64,000 nt of DNA from Methylobacterium sp. J-026 (GCF_022829585.1 NZ_JAKSYC010000327.1:62001-126000), one strand, 5' to 3'. Counted from the first letter of the stretch, positions 8,555 to 20,985 are shown. A program made the numbers and translations. Notes: generated from the letters alone by a model not told the origin.

Positions 8555-9222
8555 GCGATCCCCGCGCCGCATTCCTCGCCCGCGCCGCGTCGGGCCTGTC
8601 GCCGCATCCCCCCGGGCCGGACGATCCGACCTCCAACCCGCGCGGCGACCATAGCCTCGATCCGGACGGCTCGGCCGTGATCCCGCCGCCGCCGCACCGG
8701 CGGGCCGCCGTGCTCGTGCCGGTGGTGTTCCGCCCGGAGGGGCCGAACCTCATCCTGACGCAGCGCGCCGCCAACCTCCGCGACCATTCCGGACAGGTCG
8801 CCCTGCCGGGGGGCAAGATCGACCCGTCCGATTCCACCCCCGCCGCCGCGGCCCTGCGGGAGGCCGAGGAGGAGATCGGCCTGCACCCCACCGCGGTGCA
8901 GCTCGTCGGCTATATCGACCCCTACCTGTCGGGAACGGGATTCCTCGTCACCCCGGTGATCGGCCTCGTCGCGCCTGAGGCAACCTACCGGCCCAATCCC
9001 GCCGAGGTGGCCGACGTGTTCGAGGTACCGCTGCCGGTGCTGATGGACCGGGAGCGCTATCGGCTGCGGTCGCGGGACTGGCAGGGCCGCACCCGCTGGT
9101 TCTACGCCGTCAACTTCGGCGAGCGGTTGATTTGGGGTGTCACCGCCGGGATTCTGAACAACCTCCGCGAACGGCTCTATCCGGAATCCGAACCGGGCGG
9201 GATCCGTCGCCCGGCCGTTTAG
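8551..9222 (+). CDS. Nudix hydrolase, probable CoA pyrophosphatase
   Basis: This 223-residue protein starts at GTG 8551, overlapping the previous stop by 3 bases. From residue about 87 it has GGKIDPSDSTPAAAALREAE and then EEIGL, the Nudix box REAEEEIGL. The preceding LTQRAANLRDHSGQVALPGG (conserved L-T-x-R-..-L-x-x-H-x-G-x-V-x-F/L-P-G-G) is the NuCoA motif of CoA pyrophosphatases (YeaB/NudL, human NUDT7/8 group). These cleave CoA and its derivatives to 3',5'-ADP and 4'-phosphopantetheine. It sits in a coupled operon with a tRNA-maturation enzyme, an arrangement common in alphaproteobacteria. Confidence 0.88.
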   Translation: MSDPRAAFLARAASGLSPHPPGPDDPTSNPRGDHSLDPDGSAVIPPPPHRRAAVLVPVVFRPEGPNLILTQRAANLRDHSGQVALPGGKIDPSDSTPAAAALREAEEEIGLHPTAVQLVGYIDPYLSGTGFLVTPVIGLVAPEATYRPNPAEVADVFEVPLPVLMDRERYRLRSRDWQGRTRWFYAVNFGERLIWGVTAGILNNLRERLYPESEPGGIRRPAV

Positions 9223-9235
9223 GCAACGAACATCC

Positions 9236-9493
9236 ATGCTGCGTCGCGTCCTCGAAGAGTTCGGCCTCTTCCTCACCCCCTTCGGGTTATTCCTGGTCTA
9301 CCTCCTGCTGGCGGGCCGCAACCCGCTGCGCCGGGTCCACTGGGATCCGCATCTCTTCCGCCTCGTGCTCGCCGGGTTGGCCGTTGTGATCGGCACGCTC
9401 GTCTACGAGGGCCTGTTCTCCGAGCGCCGGGCCGGCGGCTACGTGCCCACGCACATGGAGAACGGCCGATTGGTCCCCGGCGGCTTCCGGTGA
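9236..9493 (+). CDS. DUF6111-like small membrane protein
   Basis: This 85-residue protein has two hydrophobic helices (FGLFLTPFGLFLVYLLLAG and LFRLVLAGLAVVIGTLVYEGLF) joined by a basic loop, and a conserved-looking C-terminus YVPTHMENGRLVPGGFR. It resembles the DUF6111 proteins that sit directly before the CCA-adding enzyme in many alphaproteobacteria. That assignment rests on context and recall. Its stop overlaps the GTG start of cca (GTGA at 9490-9493). Function is unknown. Confidence 0.75.
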   Translation: MLRRVLEEFGLFLTPFGLFLVYLLLAGRNPLRRVHWDPHLFRLVLAGLAVVIGTLVYEGLFSERRAGGYVPTHMENGRLVPGGFR

Positions 9494-10734
9494 GGCAGAT
9501 CCTCGACCGCGCCGGCCTCTCGGCCCTCCTCGACCGGCCGGGCGTACGCCGGGCGCTCGCCGCCCTGGACGATCCGGGTGCCGAGACCCGTCTGGTCGGC
9601 GGATGCGTCCGCGATGCCCTTCTCGGCGTGTCGGCCGCCGATATCGACCTCGCGACGACGCTTCGGCCGGACGCCGTGATGACGCGTGCCCGCGCGGCCC
9701 CGGGCCTGAAGGCGGTGCCGACCGGGATCGAGCACGGCACCGTCACGCTGATCACCGAGGACGGGCCGATCGAGGTCACCACCCTGCGCGAAGATATCGA
9801 GACCGACGGGCGCCACGCGGTCGTCCGGTTCGGCAGCGACTTCGCGCGGGACGCGGAACGGCGCGACTTCACGGTCAACGCCCTGTCGCTCGGCATCGAC
9901 GGGCAACTGCACGACACCGTCGGCGGGTTGGCGGATCTGGCGGGCGGACGGGTGCGCTTCATCGGCGATCCCACGACCCGGATCCGTGAGGATGCCCTGC
10001 GGATCCTGCGCTTCTTCCGCTTCCACGCACGCTTCGGCCGCGGGGCGCCCGACGCCGCGGCCCTCGCCGCCTGCGTGTCCGCGCGCGACAGCCTGGACCG
10101 GCTGTCGCGGGAGCGAGTCCGCGACGAGTTTTTGAAACTTCTGGCGGCAACCGGAGGCCCGACGATGGTCGTGACTCTGAGCGGCACCGGCCTGCTGCAG
10201 CGGATCACGGGCGGCGTCGGCGAGCTCGGGCGGCTGGAGCGCGCCGCCGGGGCGGGTCTGCCGCCGGTGATGCGGCTCGCGGCGCTGGCGGTCGCCGGCC
10301 GGCACGACGCGGATCGGCTGCGCGATCGGTTGCGGCTCTCGAACCAGGCGCACGCGCAGCTCACCGGCTATGCCGACACCCTGGCGGATCTGCACGGTCG
10401 GGCGCTGATCGGCACGATCGAGGCGCGGATCCTCGCGGCCGCACACGGCCTCCCGCTCCTGACCGCGACACTGGCGATTCTGGCCAGCGAGCCGAGGCCG
10501 GACATCACCGAGGATGCGTGGCAGACGCTGCGGATGATGGACGGGGCAGGGGGCGCGCCAACCTTTCCGCTGGCCGGGGCGGATCTGGTGGCGGCGGGCG
10601 TGGCGCCCGGTCCGGCGATTGGCCGGGGATTGTCCGCGGCCCGCAGGCTCTGGCTCGAACGCGGCTGTCCCAGCGGACCGGACGCCCGGGCCGAACTCCT
10701 GGCCCAGGCGCTGGCCGGCGCCGGCAAAGCGTAG
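9490..10734 (+). CDS. cca: CCA tRNA nucleotidyltransferase
   Basis: This 414-residue class II nucleotidyltransferase uses GTG at 9490, coupled to the previous stop. Motifs in order are RLVGGCVRDALLG (GG-V-R-D, about residue 36), ADIDLATT (the metal-binding D-x-D pair), the RRDFTVNAL signature at about 120, and GRVRFIGDPTTRIREDALRILRFFRFHARFG, the neck and nucleotide-selecting R-I-x-E-D-x-x-R-x-L-R-F motif. It adds or repairs the 3' CCA end of tRNAs without a nucleic-acid template. It is the last gene of the DUF1285-nudix-DUF6111-cca group and is followed by the convergent atp operon. Confidence 0.95.
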   Translation: MRQILDRAGLSALLDRPGVRRALAALDDPGAETRLVGGCVRDALLGVSAADIDLATTLRPDAVMTRARAAPGLKAVPTGIEHGTVTLITEDGPIEVTTLREDIETDGRHAVVRFGSDFARDAERRDFTVNALSLGIDGQLHDTVGGLADLAGGRVRFIGDPTTRIREDALRILRFFRFHARFGRGAPDAAALAACVSARDSLDRLSRERVRDEFLKLLAATGGPTMVVTLSGTGLLQRITGGVGELGRLERAAGAGLPPVMRLAALAVAGRHDADRLRDRLRLSNQAHAQLTGYADTLADLHGRALIGTIEARILAAAHGLPLLTATLAILASEPRPDITEDAWQTLRMMDGAGGAPTFPLAGADLVAAGVAPGPAIGRGLSAARRLWLERGCPSGPDARAELLAQALAGAGKA

Positions 10735-10784
10735 CACCGTAATCCGTCAGCCTGGCGCTGTGATTGGGACGATCCGATCGGCCA

Positions 10785-11186
10785 TCAGAGCTTGAGCAGC
10801 GCCTTGGTCTCCCGGAGCTGGACGATCTGGCCGTTCAGCTCCTCGCGCTTCTGCAGATCCTCGGTGGAGTCGCGCAGCAATTCGGCCGCCTCGATATCCT
10901 TGTCGAGCGATTCGGGCGTGAGTTCCTCGATCGGCGCGGCACGCTCGGCCAGCACGGTCACGGCGGTGGGACCGATATCGGCGAACCCGCCGCGGACATA
11001 GATGCGCTTGCCGCTGCCCTGGCTCTCGGTGACCACGATCACCCCGACCCGCAGGGAGGTCAGGACGGGGGCGTGGCCCGGCATCACGGTCATCTCGCCC
11101 TCGGTACCGGGCAACTGAACGGCGGTCACCTCGCCGGAATACAGCGTCCGCTCGGGGCCGACGAAATCGAAGTGGAAGGTGGCCAT
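10785..11186 (-). CDS. atpC: F0F1 ATP synthase epsilon subunit
   Basis: This 133-residue protein has the epsilon N-terminal beta-barrel signature FHFDFVGPERTLYSGEVTAVQLPGTEGEMTVMPGHAPVLTSLRVG, and a short C-terminal helical region ending KREELNGQIVQLRETKALLKL. The subunit sits at the base of the central rotor stalk with gamma and modulates ATPase activity. The start is the ATG complementary to 11184-11186; a longer frame to 11342 would include repeat sequence. It is the last gene of the minus-strand atpHAGDC operon and is separated from atpD by 210 bp containing a palindromic repeat. Confidence 0.95.
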   Translation of the reverse strand: MATFHFDFVGPERTLYSGEVTAVQLPGTEGEMTVMPGHAPVLTSLRVGVIVVTESQGSGKRIYVRGGFADIGPTAVTVLAERAAPIEELTPESLDKDIEAAELLRDSTEDLQKREELNGQIVQLRETKALLKL

Positions 11187-11214
11187 CTCAGGACAATCCC
11201 GGATCCGCGACAAG

Positions 11215-11380
11215 CTCTCCTCCCCCTTGCGGGGAGGAGGTGGAGGTGGGGGTGGTGCAGGATCGAGCGCAGCGGTTCCTTCTGCACCACCCCCACCCCC
11301 CGGGCCCCTCCCACCTAGATCGGGCATGCCCGATCCGGGCAAGTCCGATCCTGATCTCAGGCATGCCTGAGATCAGGGGG
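11215..11380. repeat. palindromic intergenic repeat, copy 1 (between atpD and atpC)
   Basis: This GC-rich element is built of stacked inverted repeats. A 9-bp stem pairs 11217-11225 with 11231-11239. A perfect 16-bp stem pairs GGTGGGGGTGGTGCAG (11245-11260) with its complement at 11282-11297. An 18-bp perfect palindrome lies at 11318-11335 and a 28-bp palindrome, one G-T pair aside, at 11350-11377. The first about 85 bp closely resemble the element at 14074-14192 in the same operon. It lies wholly in the 210-bp gap between atpD and atpC, so the transcript can fold strongly just downstream of atpD. It is probably a REP-type dispersed repeat of the genome. Confidence 0.8.
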
Positions 11381-11396
11381 AGGGGAGGGTGCAGCC

Positions 11397-12854
<1,458 letters not shown>

Positions 12855-12921
12855 GATATCCTCGTTGTCCGTGCCGGCGCACGAATCGCGCCGGCCATAT
12901 CTTCGATCGACCAGATCCGGC

Positions 12922-13125
12922 TCAAGCGTCCGTCAGCTCGAGTCGTACTTCGACACGGGCCATACGCTCGTCGAAACGGTCCATGCGCCCATTCATGGTC
13001 GCAACCTGCATCTCGATGGCGGTCAGCCGCGACTTCACGTCCTTGAGGTCGAGGCGCGCTTCGGAGACGTCACGCCGAAGGGCGCGCAGGTGCTCCGAAA
13101 CCAGGTTCTCGACCTCGCTCGTCAT
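12922..13125 (-). CDS. small coiled-coil protein inserted between atpG and atpD
   Basis: This 67-residue protein is almost wholly heptad-like: VENLVSEHLRALRRDVSEA, then LDLKDVKSRLTAIEMQVAT, then MNGRMDRFDERMARVEVRL, ending ELTDA. Small proteins of this type (EHLR-xx-R then repeated R-L-x-x-I/L-E motifs) are scattered through alphaproteobacterial genomes with no known function. It lies on the same strand as atpG and atpD, 28 bp after the atpG stop and 67 bp before the atpD start, so it is very probably cotranscribed. It does not resemble AtpI, the zeta inhibitor or any known F1 component. The ATG is complementary to 13123-13125. Confidence 0.7.
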   Translation of the reverse strand: MTSEVENLVSEHLRALRRDVSEARLDLKDVKSRLTAIEMQVATMNGRMDRFDERMARVEVRLELTDA

Positions 13126-13153
13126 CGTGTAACGCCTTCGGCATGCCCTCTTA

Positions 13154-14044
13154 TCACAACGCCTCGGCGCCGGAGATGATCTCGATGAGTTCCTTGGTGA
13201 TCATGGCCTGACGCGTGCGGTTGTAGATGAGCGTCTGCTTCTTGATCATCTCGCCCGCGTTGCGGGTGGCCGAGTCCATGGCGCTCATGCGGGCGCCCTG
13301 TTCGGAGGCGGCGTTCTCGAGGAGCGCCCGGTAGATCTGCACCGTCAGGTTCTTCGGCAGCAGCGTCTCCAGGATCGCCTCCTCGGAGGGCTCGAATTCC
13401 AGGGCGGCGTCGCCTCCGACCACCTTCGCGCTGGTGTCGACCTCGGGCAGTTCGGCCGGGATCAGCCGCTGGGCGGTGGGGACCTGCGAGATGACCGACC
13501 GGAATTCGGAGAAGAACAGGGTCGCCACGTCGAACTCGCCGGCCTCGAAGCGGGCCAGGATCCGGTCGGCGATCTCGGCGGCGAACGGGTAATCCACCGG
13601 ACGGTTGCCGCGGATATCCATGCTCTCGACGATCTGGTCGCGGTACAGGCGCCGCAGCTGGTCGTAGCCCTTCTTGCCGACGGTCATGATCTTGACGGTC
13701 TTGCCCGCGGCGGTGAGCTTCTGGGCGTGCTCGCGGACCGCGAGACGGACGATCGAGGAGTTGAAGGCACCGCACAGGCCACGATCGCCGGTGCAGACCA
13801 CCAGGAGATGGGTCTGCTCCGAGCCGGTACCGGACAGAAGCCTCGGCGCGCCGACGCCGCCGATCAGATTACCGGCGAGGTTGCCCAGAACCATGGCCAT
13901 CTTCTCGGCATAGGGACGGCCCGCCTCGGCGGCCAACTGCGCCCGGCGCAGCTTGGCGGCGGCGACCATCTGCATGGCCTTGGTGATCTTCTGCGTCGCC
14001 TTCACCGAGGTGATGCGGTTACGCAGGTCCTTCAAACTCGCCAT
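13154..14044 (-). CDS. atpG: F0F1 ATP synthase gamma subunit
   Basis: This 296-residue subunit has the diagnostic N-terminus MASLKDLRNRITSVKATQKITKAMQMVAAAKLRRAQ. It also has the mid-protein VVCTGDRGLCGAFNSSIVR and the C-terminal helix GARMSAMDSATRNAGEMIKKQTLIYNRTRQAMITKELIEIISGAEAL. Gamma forms the rotating central shaft with epsilon. It lies between atpA, separated by 166 bp holding repeat copy 2, and the coiled-coil ORF 28 bp downstream. Length and motifs are complete and nothing in the coding sequence is unusual. Confidence 0.97.
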   Translation of the reverse strand: MASLKDLRNRITSVKATQKITKAMQMVAAAKLRRAQLAAEAGRPYAEKMAMVLGNLAGNLIGGVGAPRLLSGTGSEQTHLLVVCTGDRGLCGAFNSSIVRLAVREHAQKLTAAGKTVKIMTVGKKGYDQLRRLYRDQIVESMDIRGNRPVDYPFAAEIADRILARFEAGEFDVATLFFSEFRSVISQVPTAQRLIPAELPEVDTSAKVVGGDAALEFEPSEEAILETLLPKNLTVQIYRALLENAASEQGARMSAMDSATRNAGEMIKKQTLIYNRTRQAMITKELIEIISGAEAL

Positions 14045-14073
14045 CGGGTGAGGTCCAGGTCCGTTCCAAAGGG

Positions 14074-14192
14074 CCTCTCCTCCCCGTAGCGGGGAGGAGC
14101 CGGAGGTGGGGTGATTCAGGATGGAGCGGCGCCGGTGCCTCCTGCACCACCCCCACCCCTACCCCTCTCCGCAAGGAGGAGGGGCCGGTGCC
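14074..14192. repeat. palindromic intergenic repeat, copy 2 (between atpA and atpG)
   Basis: A 9-bp stem pairs CTCCTCCCC (14077-14085) with GGGGAGGAG (14091-14099). A G-rich arm (14102-14120) faces the C-rich arm CTGCACCACCCCCACCCC near 14142-14160, and a further imperfect hairpin occupies 14162-14184. Order and sequence match copy 1 at 11215 over about 85 bp, with several substitutions in the loop. Like copy 1 it lies exactly in an atp intergenic gap, just downstream of a stop codon (atpA) on the transcribed strand. Confidence 0.75.
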
Positions 14193-14210
14193 TCAGCGGA
14201 TCGGGATGCC

Positions 14211-15743
<1,533 letters not shown>

Positions 15744-15798
15744 ACTCGGGCCTCTGTCGCTGATGCGTTCTGTGCGTGTTCGGATCGGATGGGGGCGC

Positions 15799-16371
15799 TT
15801 ACGGCGCGGCCCGCATCGCGAGGCGGATACCGTTGAGCTTGGTCCTGAGGGACGCGTCGACCATGCGCGATCCCATCTTCACGATCAGGCCGCCGATCAG
15901 GCTCGGATCGACGATCAGGTCGAGGTCGATATCGGCCTTGGCGATGTCGCGCAGCGACGCCTTGATCTCCTCGATCACGGTGTCGGAGGGCTTCTCGGCC
16001 ACCCGCACCTGAGCGCGCACGATCCCCTTCGAATCCTGCACCAGGGCCCGGAACGCGGTGATCATGTCGGGAAGGGCGAAGAGCCGGCGGTTGGAGGCCG
16101 CCAGGCGGATGAAGTTGGCGGCGAGCCCGCCGATCTCGGCCTTGTCGAGCACCGCGCCGATGGCGGCCGCCTGCTCCTCGGCGCCGAAGACGGGGCTGCG
16201 GACCAAGCGGCGCAGATCCGCGCTCTCCCGCAACATTGCCTCGAACCGACCGAGCGCCTCGGCGACGGCGTCGACCTGGCGCTCGTCGCGCGCCAAGTCG
16301 AACAGGGCGGAAGCGTACCGGCCCGCCACGCCTGCGACCAGGGGACCAGCCTCGGAACCGTTCTGCGCCAC
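15799..16371 (-). CDS. atpH: F0F1 ATP synthase delta subunit
   Basis: This 190-residue delta (OSCP) subunit has AGRYASALFDLARDERQVDAV at the N-terminus, FIRLAASNRRLFALPDMITAF in the middle, and the C-terminal signature PSLIGGLIVKMGSRMVDASLRTKLNGIRLAM. It joins the peripheral stalk to the alpha3beta3 head. The start is GTG (complement of 16369-16371), giving VAQNGSEAGPLVAGVAGRYA, with a purine-rich GAAGAGAG upstream. The open frame continues far upstream but is not coding there. It is the first gene of the operon, with 218 bp to the next upstream gene, where the promoter should lie. Confidence 0.94.
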   Translation of the reverse strand: MAQNGSEAGPLVAGVAGRYASALFDLARDERQVDAVAEALGRFEAMLRESADLRRLVRSPVFGAEEQAAAIGAVLDKAEIGGLAANFIRLAASNRRLFALPDMITAFRALVQDSKGIVRAQVRVAEKPSDTVIEEIKASLRDIAKADIDLDLIVDPSLIGGLIVKMGSRMVDASLRTKLNGIRLAMRAAP

Positions 16372-16589
16372 CCGTCGCTCTCTTCTCTGGTTGCCCGCCC
16401 GCTCCGTGCGCTCCGGCGGGGAGCGCGGTGCGAGACCGTTCGGGACGTGGGGTCGCGCCGACAGCGGGCAGGGTCGAAGACCGCCCTTTGTGGCGCGGCG
16501 ACCGCCTAGCATGCCGGCATGGCCGCGCGCAACACGGACGCGGCTGTCGCTGCGCGGTAGGACGGCGGAAGTGTGACGCCGGGCGGCCC

Positions 16590-17279
16590 TCAGCAGGCGA
16601 GCCGGTCGCAGCGCCGCATGCTCGCGATCATCTTCGCCATCGCGCGGGCCCCCGGATGGCCGAGGATGCCGCTGTTGCCGAGAACGTAGGACGGCGTGGC
16701 GTAGAGCCCGAGATCCGCGGCCATCCGCATCTGGCTCTTGAGTGCGACGCGCACCTCGTCGCTGTCGGCGATCTCCTCGATCTCCGCCTGCGGAACGCCC
16801 AGGGCTGTGGCCGCATTCAGCGCGCCGGGCCCATCGATCCGGCCCGGCTTGCCGAGAACGGTCCGATAGAAGCCCCAGGCCGCCTCCGATCCGAGCCTGC
16901 GCTGCACGGCCAGCATGACCTTGGCGGCCTGGGCCGATTGCGGGGACAGAATCGGATTGTGGACAAGCCCGATGCGCAGTTCGGCGTCGCCGTCGTGCAG
17001 TGCCACCACGTCGGCCGCGGCCTTCCGACAATACGGACAGTTGAAGTCGAAGAACTCGTAGAGCGTGGTCCCGGGATCGCGCGGCCCGACATAGGTAACG
17101 CCGTGCAGGGTGGGGATCTGGCCCGTGATCTCGCCGGGCAGGATCGCGTTGGCAACCGGCTTCCCGTCGTCGCCGTTGACCGCCACCCGCTGTCCGTAGG
17201 ATTGCGCGGCCGCGCGGCCGAGTCCTGAGCCCAGCACGGAGCCGGCGGCGGCGAGGAGGTGACGTCGGGAAACGGGCAT
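16590..17279 (-). CDS. exported DsbA-family thioredoxin-fold protein
   Basis: This 229-residue protein (from the ATG complementary to 17277-17279) has a twin-arginine type signal, MPVSRRHLLAAAGSVLGSGLGRAAA, cleaved near AQS. The thioredoxin domain has the active site FFDFNCPYCRKAAAD (Cys81 and Cys84). Helices typical of the DsbA insertion follow, with the cis-Pro region at ATPSYVLGNSGILGHPG. The family does thiol oxidation or isomerisation in the periplasm. An upstream in-frame ATG at 17297 would add six residues. CPYC is more typical of DsbC/ScsC-like enzymes than of DsbA's CPHC. The atp operon follows on the same strand after 218 bp. Confidence 0.85.
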   Translation of the reverse strand: MPVSRRHLLAAAGSVLGSGLGRAAAQSYGQRVAVNGDDGKPVANAILPGEITGQIPTLHGVTYVGPRDPGTTLYEFFDFNCPYCRKAAADVVALHDGDAELRIGLVHNPILSPQSAQAAKVMLAVQRRLGSEAAWGFYRTVLGKPGRIDGPGALNAATALGVPQAEIEEIADSDEVRVALKSQMRMAADLGLYATPSYVLGNSGILGHPGARAMAKMIASMRRCDRLAC

Positions 17280-17386
17280 GAGTCTCGTCCGGGGCATCGC
17301 GGGTCCGCTCGGGCCGCACCGGGGCGGTGGCGGATCGGAACGACGGGGTCGCGTCGGATTGATGGCCGGGCCGGGTGAACGTGGCC

Positions 17387-18013
17387 CTACCGGAGGCCCT
17401 TCGGCCGCTCGCCCACGGCCCAGGCCAGTGCCTGCTCCAGCCGGTCGTTGCCCCAGAACAGCTCGCCGTCATCCGCCAGGAAGGTCGGGGCCCCGTAGAT
17501 TCCGCGGGAGCGCGCCTCCTCGACGCTCACTCGCAGCTTGGTCTTGTTGGCCTCGGCGGCGGCGGCCCGCACGGTCTGCGTCCCGTCGAGGCCCAGCGTG
17601 TCGAGGATCTCGGCGACGGAAGCGGGCTCCGCGATGGAGCGGCCCTCGGCGAAGCTCGCGGCAAAGACGGCCTTCGAGAACGGCACCAGCCAATCCTGGT
17701 CCTGGCCCAGGATGGCGACCCGCACGGCGCTGAGGCTGTTCTGCGGGAATTGCGCCGGGCGGGTCAGCGGTGGCAGGCCGAGGCGCGCGGCCTCGCGCTC
17801 GACGTCCCGCCACATATTCTTGCCCTTGGCCGGGTAGAGGTTGAACGGTGAGGACGTCCAGCCCTGCGAGGCGAAGAGCGGCCCGACCAGGAAGGGCCGC
17901 CACCGCACCGCGACCCCGGCCTCCGCGGCGGCGTCCTCGACGCGCATCGCCGCGAGATACGAATACGTGGAGGCGAATTCGTACCAGAACTCCAGAATCG
18001 GCTGGCGCGCCAT
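17387..18013 (-). CDS. 2-hydroxychromene-2-carboxylate isomerase / kappa-GST family protein
   Basis: This 208-residue cytoplasmic protein has the DsbA-like kappa-class GST fold. The N-terminus ILEFWYEFASTYSYLAAMRVEDAA carries the S/T-Y-S-Y-L motif with the catalytic Ser. RWRPFLVGPLFASQGW follows, and the cis-Pro segment is GIYGAPTFLADDGELFWGNDRLEQALAWA. It resembles NahD/HCCA isomerases, which isomerise 2-hydroxychromene-2-carboxylate with glutathione. No other aromatic-degradation genes are nearby, so the physiological substrate may be different. It diverges from argG with about 200 bp between starts. Confidence 0.85.
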   Translation of the reverse strand: MARQPILEFWYEFASTYSYLAAMRVEDAAAEAGVAVRWRPFLVGPLFASQGWTSSPFNLYPAKGKNMWRDVEREAARLGLPPLTRPAQFPQNSLSAVRVAILGQDQDWLVPFSKAVFAASFAEGRSIAEPASVAEILDTLGLDGTQTVRAAAAEANKTKLRVSVEEARSRGIYGAPTFLADDGELFWGNDRLEQALAWAVGERPKGLR

Positions 18014-18214
18014 AGACTTCGCTTCTCCGATGCACTCACGCGGCGATGACGACAGGCAACGCCCGCGCCGTTTCTTGCACAGCCGCAAGGCCGCCGTGAG
18101 GCGAAACGCGGCCGATCCTCCGGCATCGGGCCTACGCGCGAGACGGCACGCCGGTTGCAGGCCGATGACACCCGCGATAAGCCGCGGATGCCCCGCCTCA
18201 GTTCCGGAAGCCGC

Positions 18215-19453
<1,239 letters not shown>

Positions 19454-19465
19454 GCCGCCCGCCGC

Positions 19466-20116
19466 TCAGGCGGGTTCCCACGCCGGGGACCCGCCGGTCC
19501 GACGGAACGTACCGGGCCCGAGATCGGCGTAGCGCAGGAAGATCTGCAGGGCCGGCTGCATCTCGCGGTGGAGGCGGACGAGATGCGTCTGCGCATCTTC
19601 GTCGTCATTGGCGGCCGCTCCGGGGACCGCAGCCAAGTGGCGGGCCATATCGGCGGTGTAGGGACCCGGTCCGCCGTAAGGCTGGGCGGGATCGACATAG
19701 GGCACGCCCCGGGCGGTATCCCAGGCGTAGCCGAGCCTTGGAATCAGCGCCAGATGCTCCGGGGTCACCGCGAAGGTGATGTGCTCGGGCGTCTCGCCGG
19801 TCTGCGCATCCCGGAACACGTCGCCGACCGTGCTGTGGTCCAGCTTGGCCAGCGCATTGTGATACTGGTAGCGGCCGGGCTTCAGCTGCGCATTCTGTGC
19901 GAAGACCGCGAGGCCGTCCTCCAGGGCCCGGTGCTCCTCCTCGGCGCCCTCGTCGTCACCGGTGACGTTGGCGATATCGCCGTCCCGGTCGAGGCTGCCA
20001 TAGGGCGCCTCCGGGTGGACGGTGGGCGCCCCCGGCTCGACACCGCCCCAGGCGACGACCATCCGGCGGATCAGCGCGATGCGCTCCAGGGTGAGGTCGT
20101 AGACGGCGTCGGTCAT
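19466..20116 (-). CDS. conserved hypothetical protein (216 aa)
   Basis: This soluble, acidic 216-residue protein starts MTDAVYDLTLERIALIRRMVVAWGG. It includes two similar segments that look like an internal duplication: APTVHPEAPYGS near residue 30 and VPYVDPAQPYGG near 140, each after a hydrophobic helix with a W. This suggests two copies of one small domain. There is no signal peptide and no known motif. The stop is 12 bp from the argG stop, convergent. The start is uncertain: an in-frame ATG at 20152 exists and neither has a clear ribosome site. Function is unknown. Confidence 0.65.
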   Translation of the reverse strand: MTDAVYDLTLERIALIRRMVVAWGGVEPGAPTVHPEAPYGSLDRDGDIANVTGDDEGAEEEHRALEDGLAVFAQNAQLKPGRYQYHNALAKLDHSTVGDVFRDAQTGETPEHITFAVTPEHLALIPRLGYAWDTARGVPYVDPAQPYGGPGPYTADMARHLAAVPGAAANDDEDAQTHLVRLHREMQPALQIFLRYADLGPGTFRRTGGSPAWEPA

Positions 20117-20178
20117 TGGAGGTCGGCCCCGGGTGTCACGTTTCGAAGGCACGTCTTACAGAGACGGATGGGCGCCTG

Positions 20179-20961
20179 CTACCGCCGCAGGCACCCCGTC
20201 AGCCCCTCGACCTGACCCATCATCGCCTGGATCCGCGCGGCGCGGCGGCGCACCCCAGGGGAGGGGTGGCCGGCGCTGCGGGTGATCGGATTCGGCAGGA
20301 CGGCGGCCAGGAGCGCCGCCTCGCCGCGGGTCAGCCGGCTCGCATCCTTGCCGAACCAGTGCCGGCTTGCGGCCTGCGCGCCGTAGATCCCGTCGCCCCA
20401 TTCGGCGACGTTCAGGTAGATCTCCATCATCCGCCGCTTGCCCCAGAGGGCGTCGAGCGCGAGCGCCAGCGGGATCTCCAGGCCCTTCCGGATGTAGGAT
20501 CGGCCGGGCCACAGGAAGACGTTCTTCACCGTCTGCATGGCGATCGTCGAGGCGCCGCGGCTCGGCGAATCCTCGTCCTCCACAACCTCGCGGATCGCCC
20601 CGAGATCGACGCCGTTGTCGAGGCAGAAGCGCTGGTCCTCCGAGGCGATCACCGCCTGCGGCAGCACCGGCGCGATCGCCGAGAGCGGGACCGGATCCCG
20701 ACTGACCGGCTGAAGCGTCAACCACCGTCCGAGCATCAGGGTCGACGGCGGCATCATCGCGCTATAGACGAGCGCCAAGACGAGCACGAGACCGAAACCG
20801 GTGGCGGGGAGCAGCAGCAGCATCCCCACGACCTGGCGGACACGGCGGGGGCGTCGCGGGCGGGCGCGCGGGAGATCGCGTTCCGCCGCATCACCCCTGC
20901 CTTCGACCCCGCCCACCGTGATTTCGTTCCCGTGCAACAGACACGCGATTGGTTTTCGCAA
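20179..20961 (-). CDS. mtgA: monofunctional biosynthetic peptidoglycan transglycosylase
   Basis: This 260-residue GT51-family glycosyltransferase has an N-terminal membrane anchor (VGMLLLLPATGFGLVLVLALVYSAM). The conserved motifs are VIASEDQRFCLDNGVD (catalytic Glu), GASTIAMQTVKNVFLWPGRSYIRKGLE, MEIYLNVAEWGDGIYG and EAALLAAVLPNP. It polymerises lipid II into glycan strands at the outer face of the inner membrane. No transpeptidase domain follows, which marks it as MtgA and not a bifunctional PBP. The N-terminal 35 residues before the membrane helix are Arg-rich and the exact start is less certain. Confidence 0.94.
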   Translation of the reverse strand: MRKPIACLLHGNEITVGGVEGRGDAAERDLPRARPRRPRRVRQVVGMLLLLPATGFGLVLVLALVYSAMMPPSTLMLGRWLTLQPVSRDPVPLSAIAPVLPQAVIASEDQRFCLDNGVDLGAIREVVEDEDSPSRGASTIAMQTVKNVFLWPGRSYIRKGLEIPLALALDALWGKRRMMEIYLNVAEWGDGIYGAQAASRHWFGKDASRLTRGEAALLAAVLPNPITRSAGHPSPGVRRRAARIQAMMGQVEGLTGCLRR

Positions 20962-20985
20962 GGCTAGGACCGGACGCAGCGCTCG

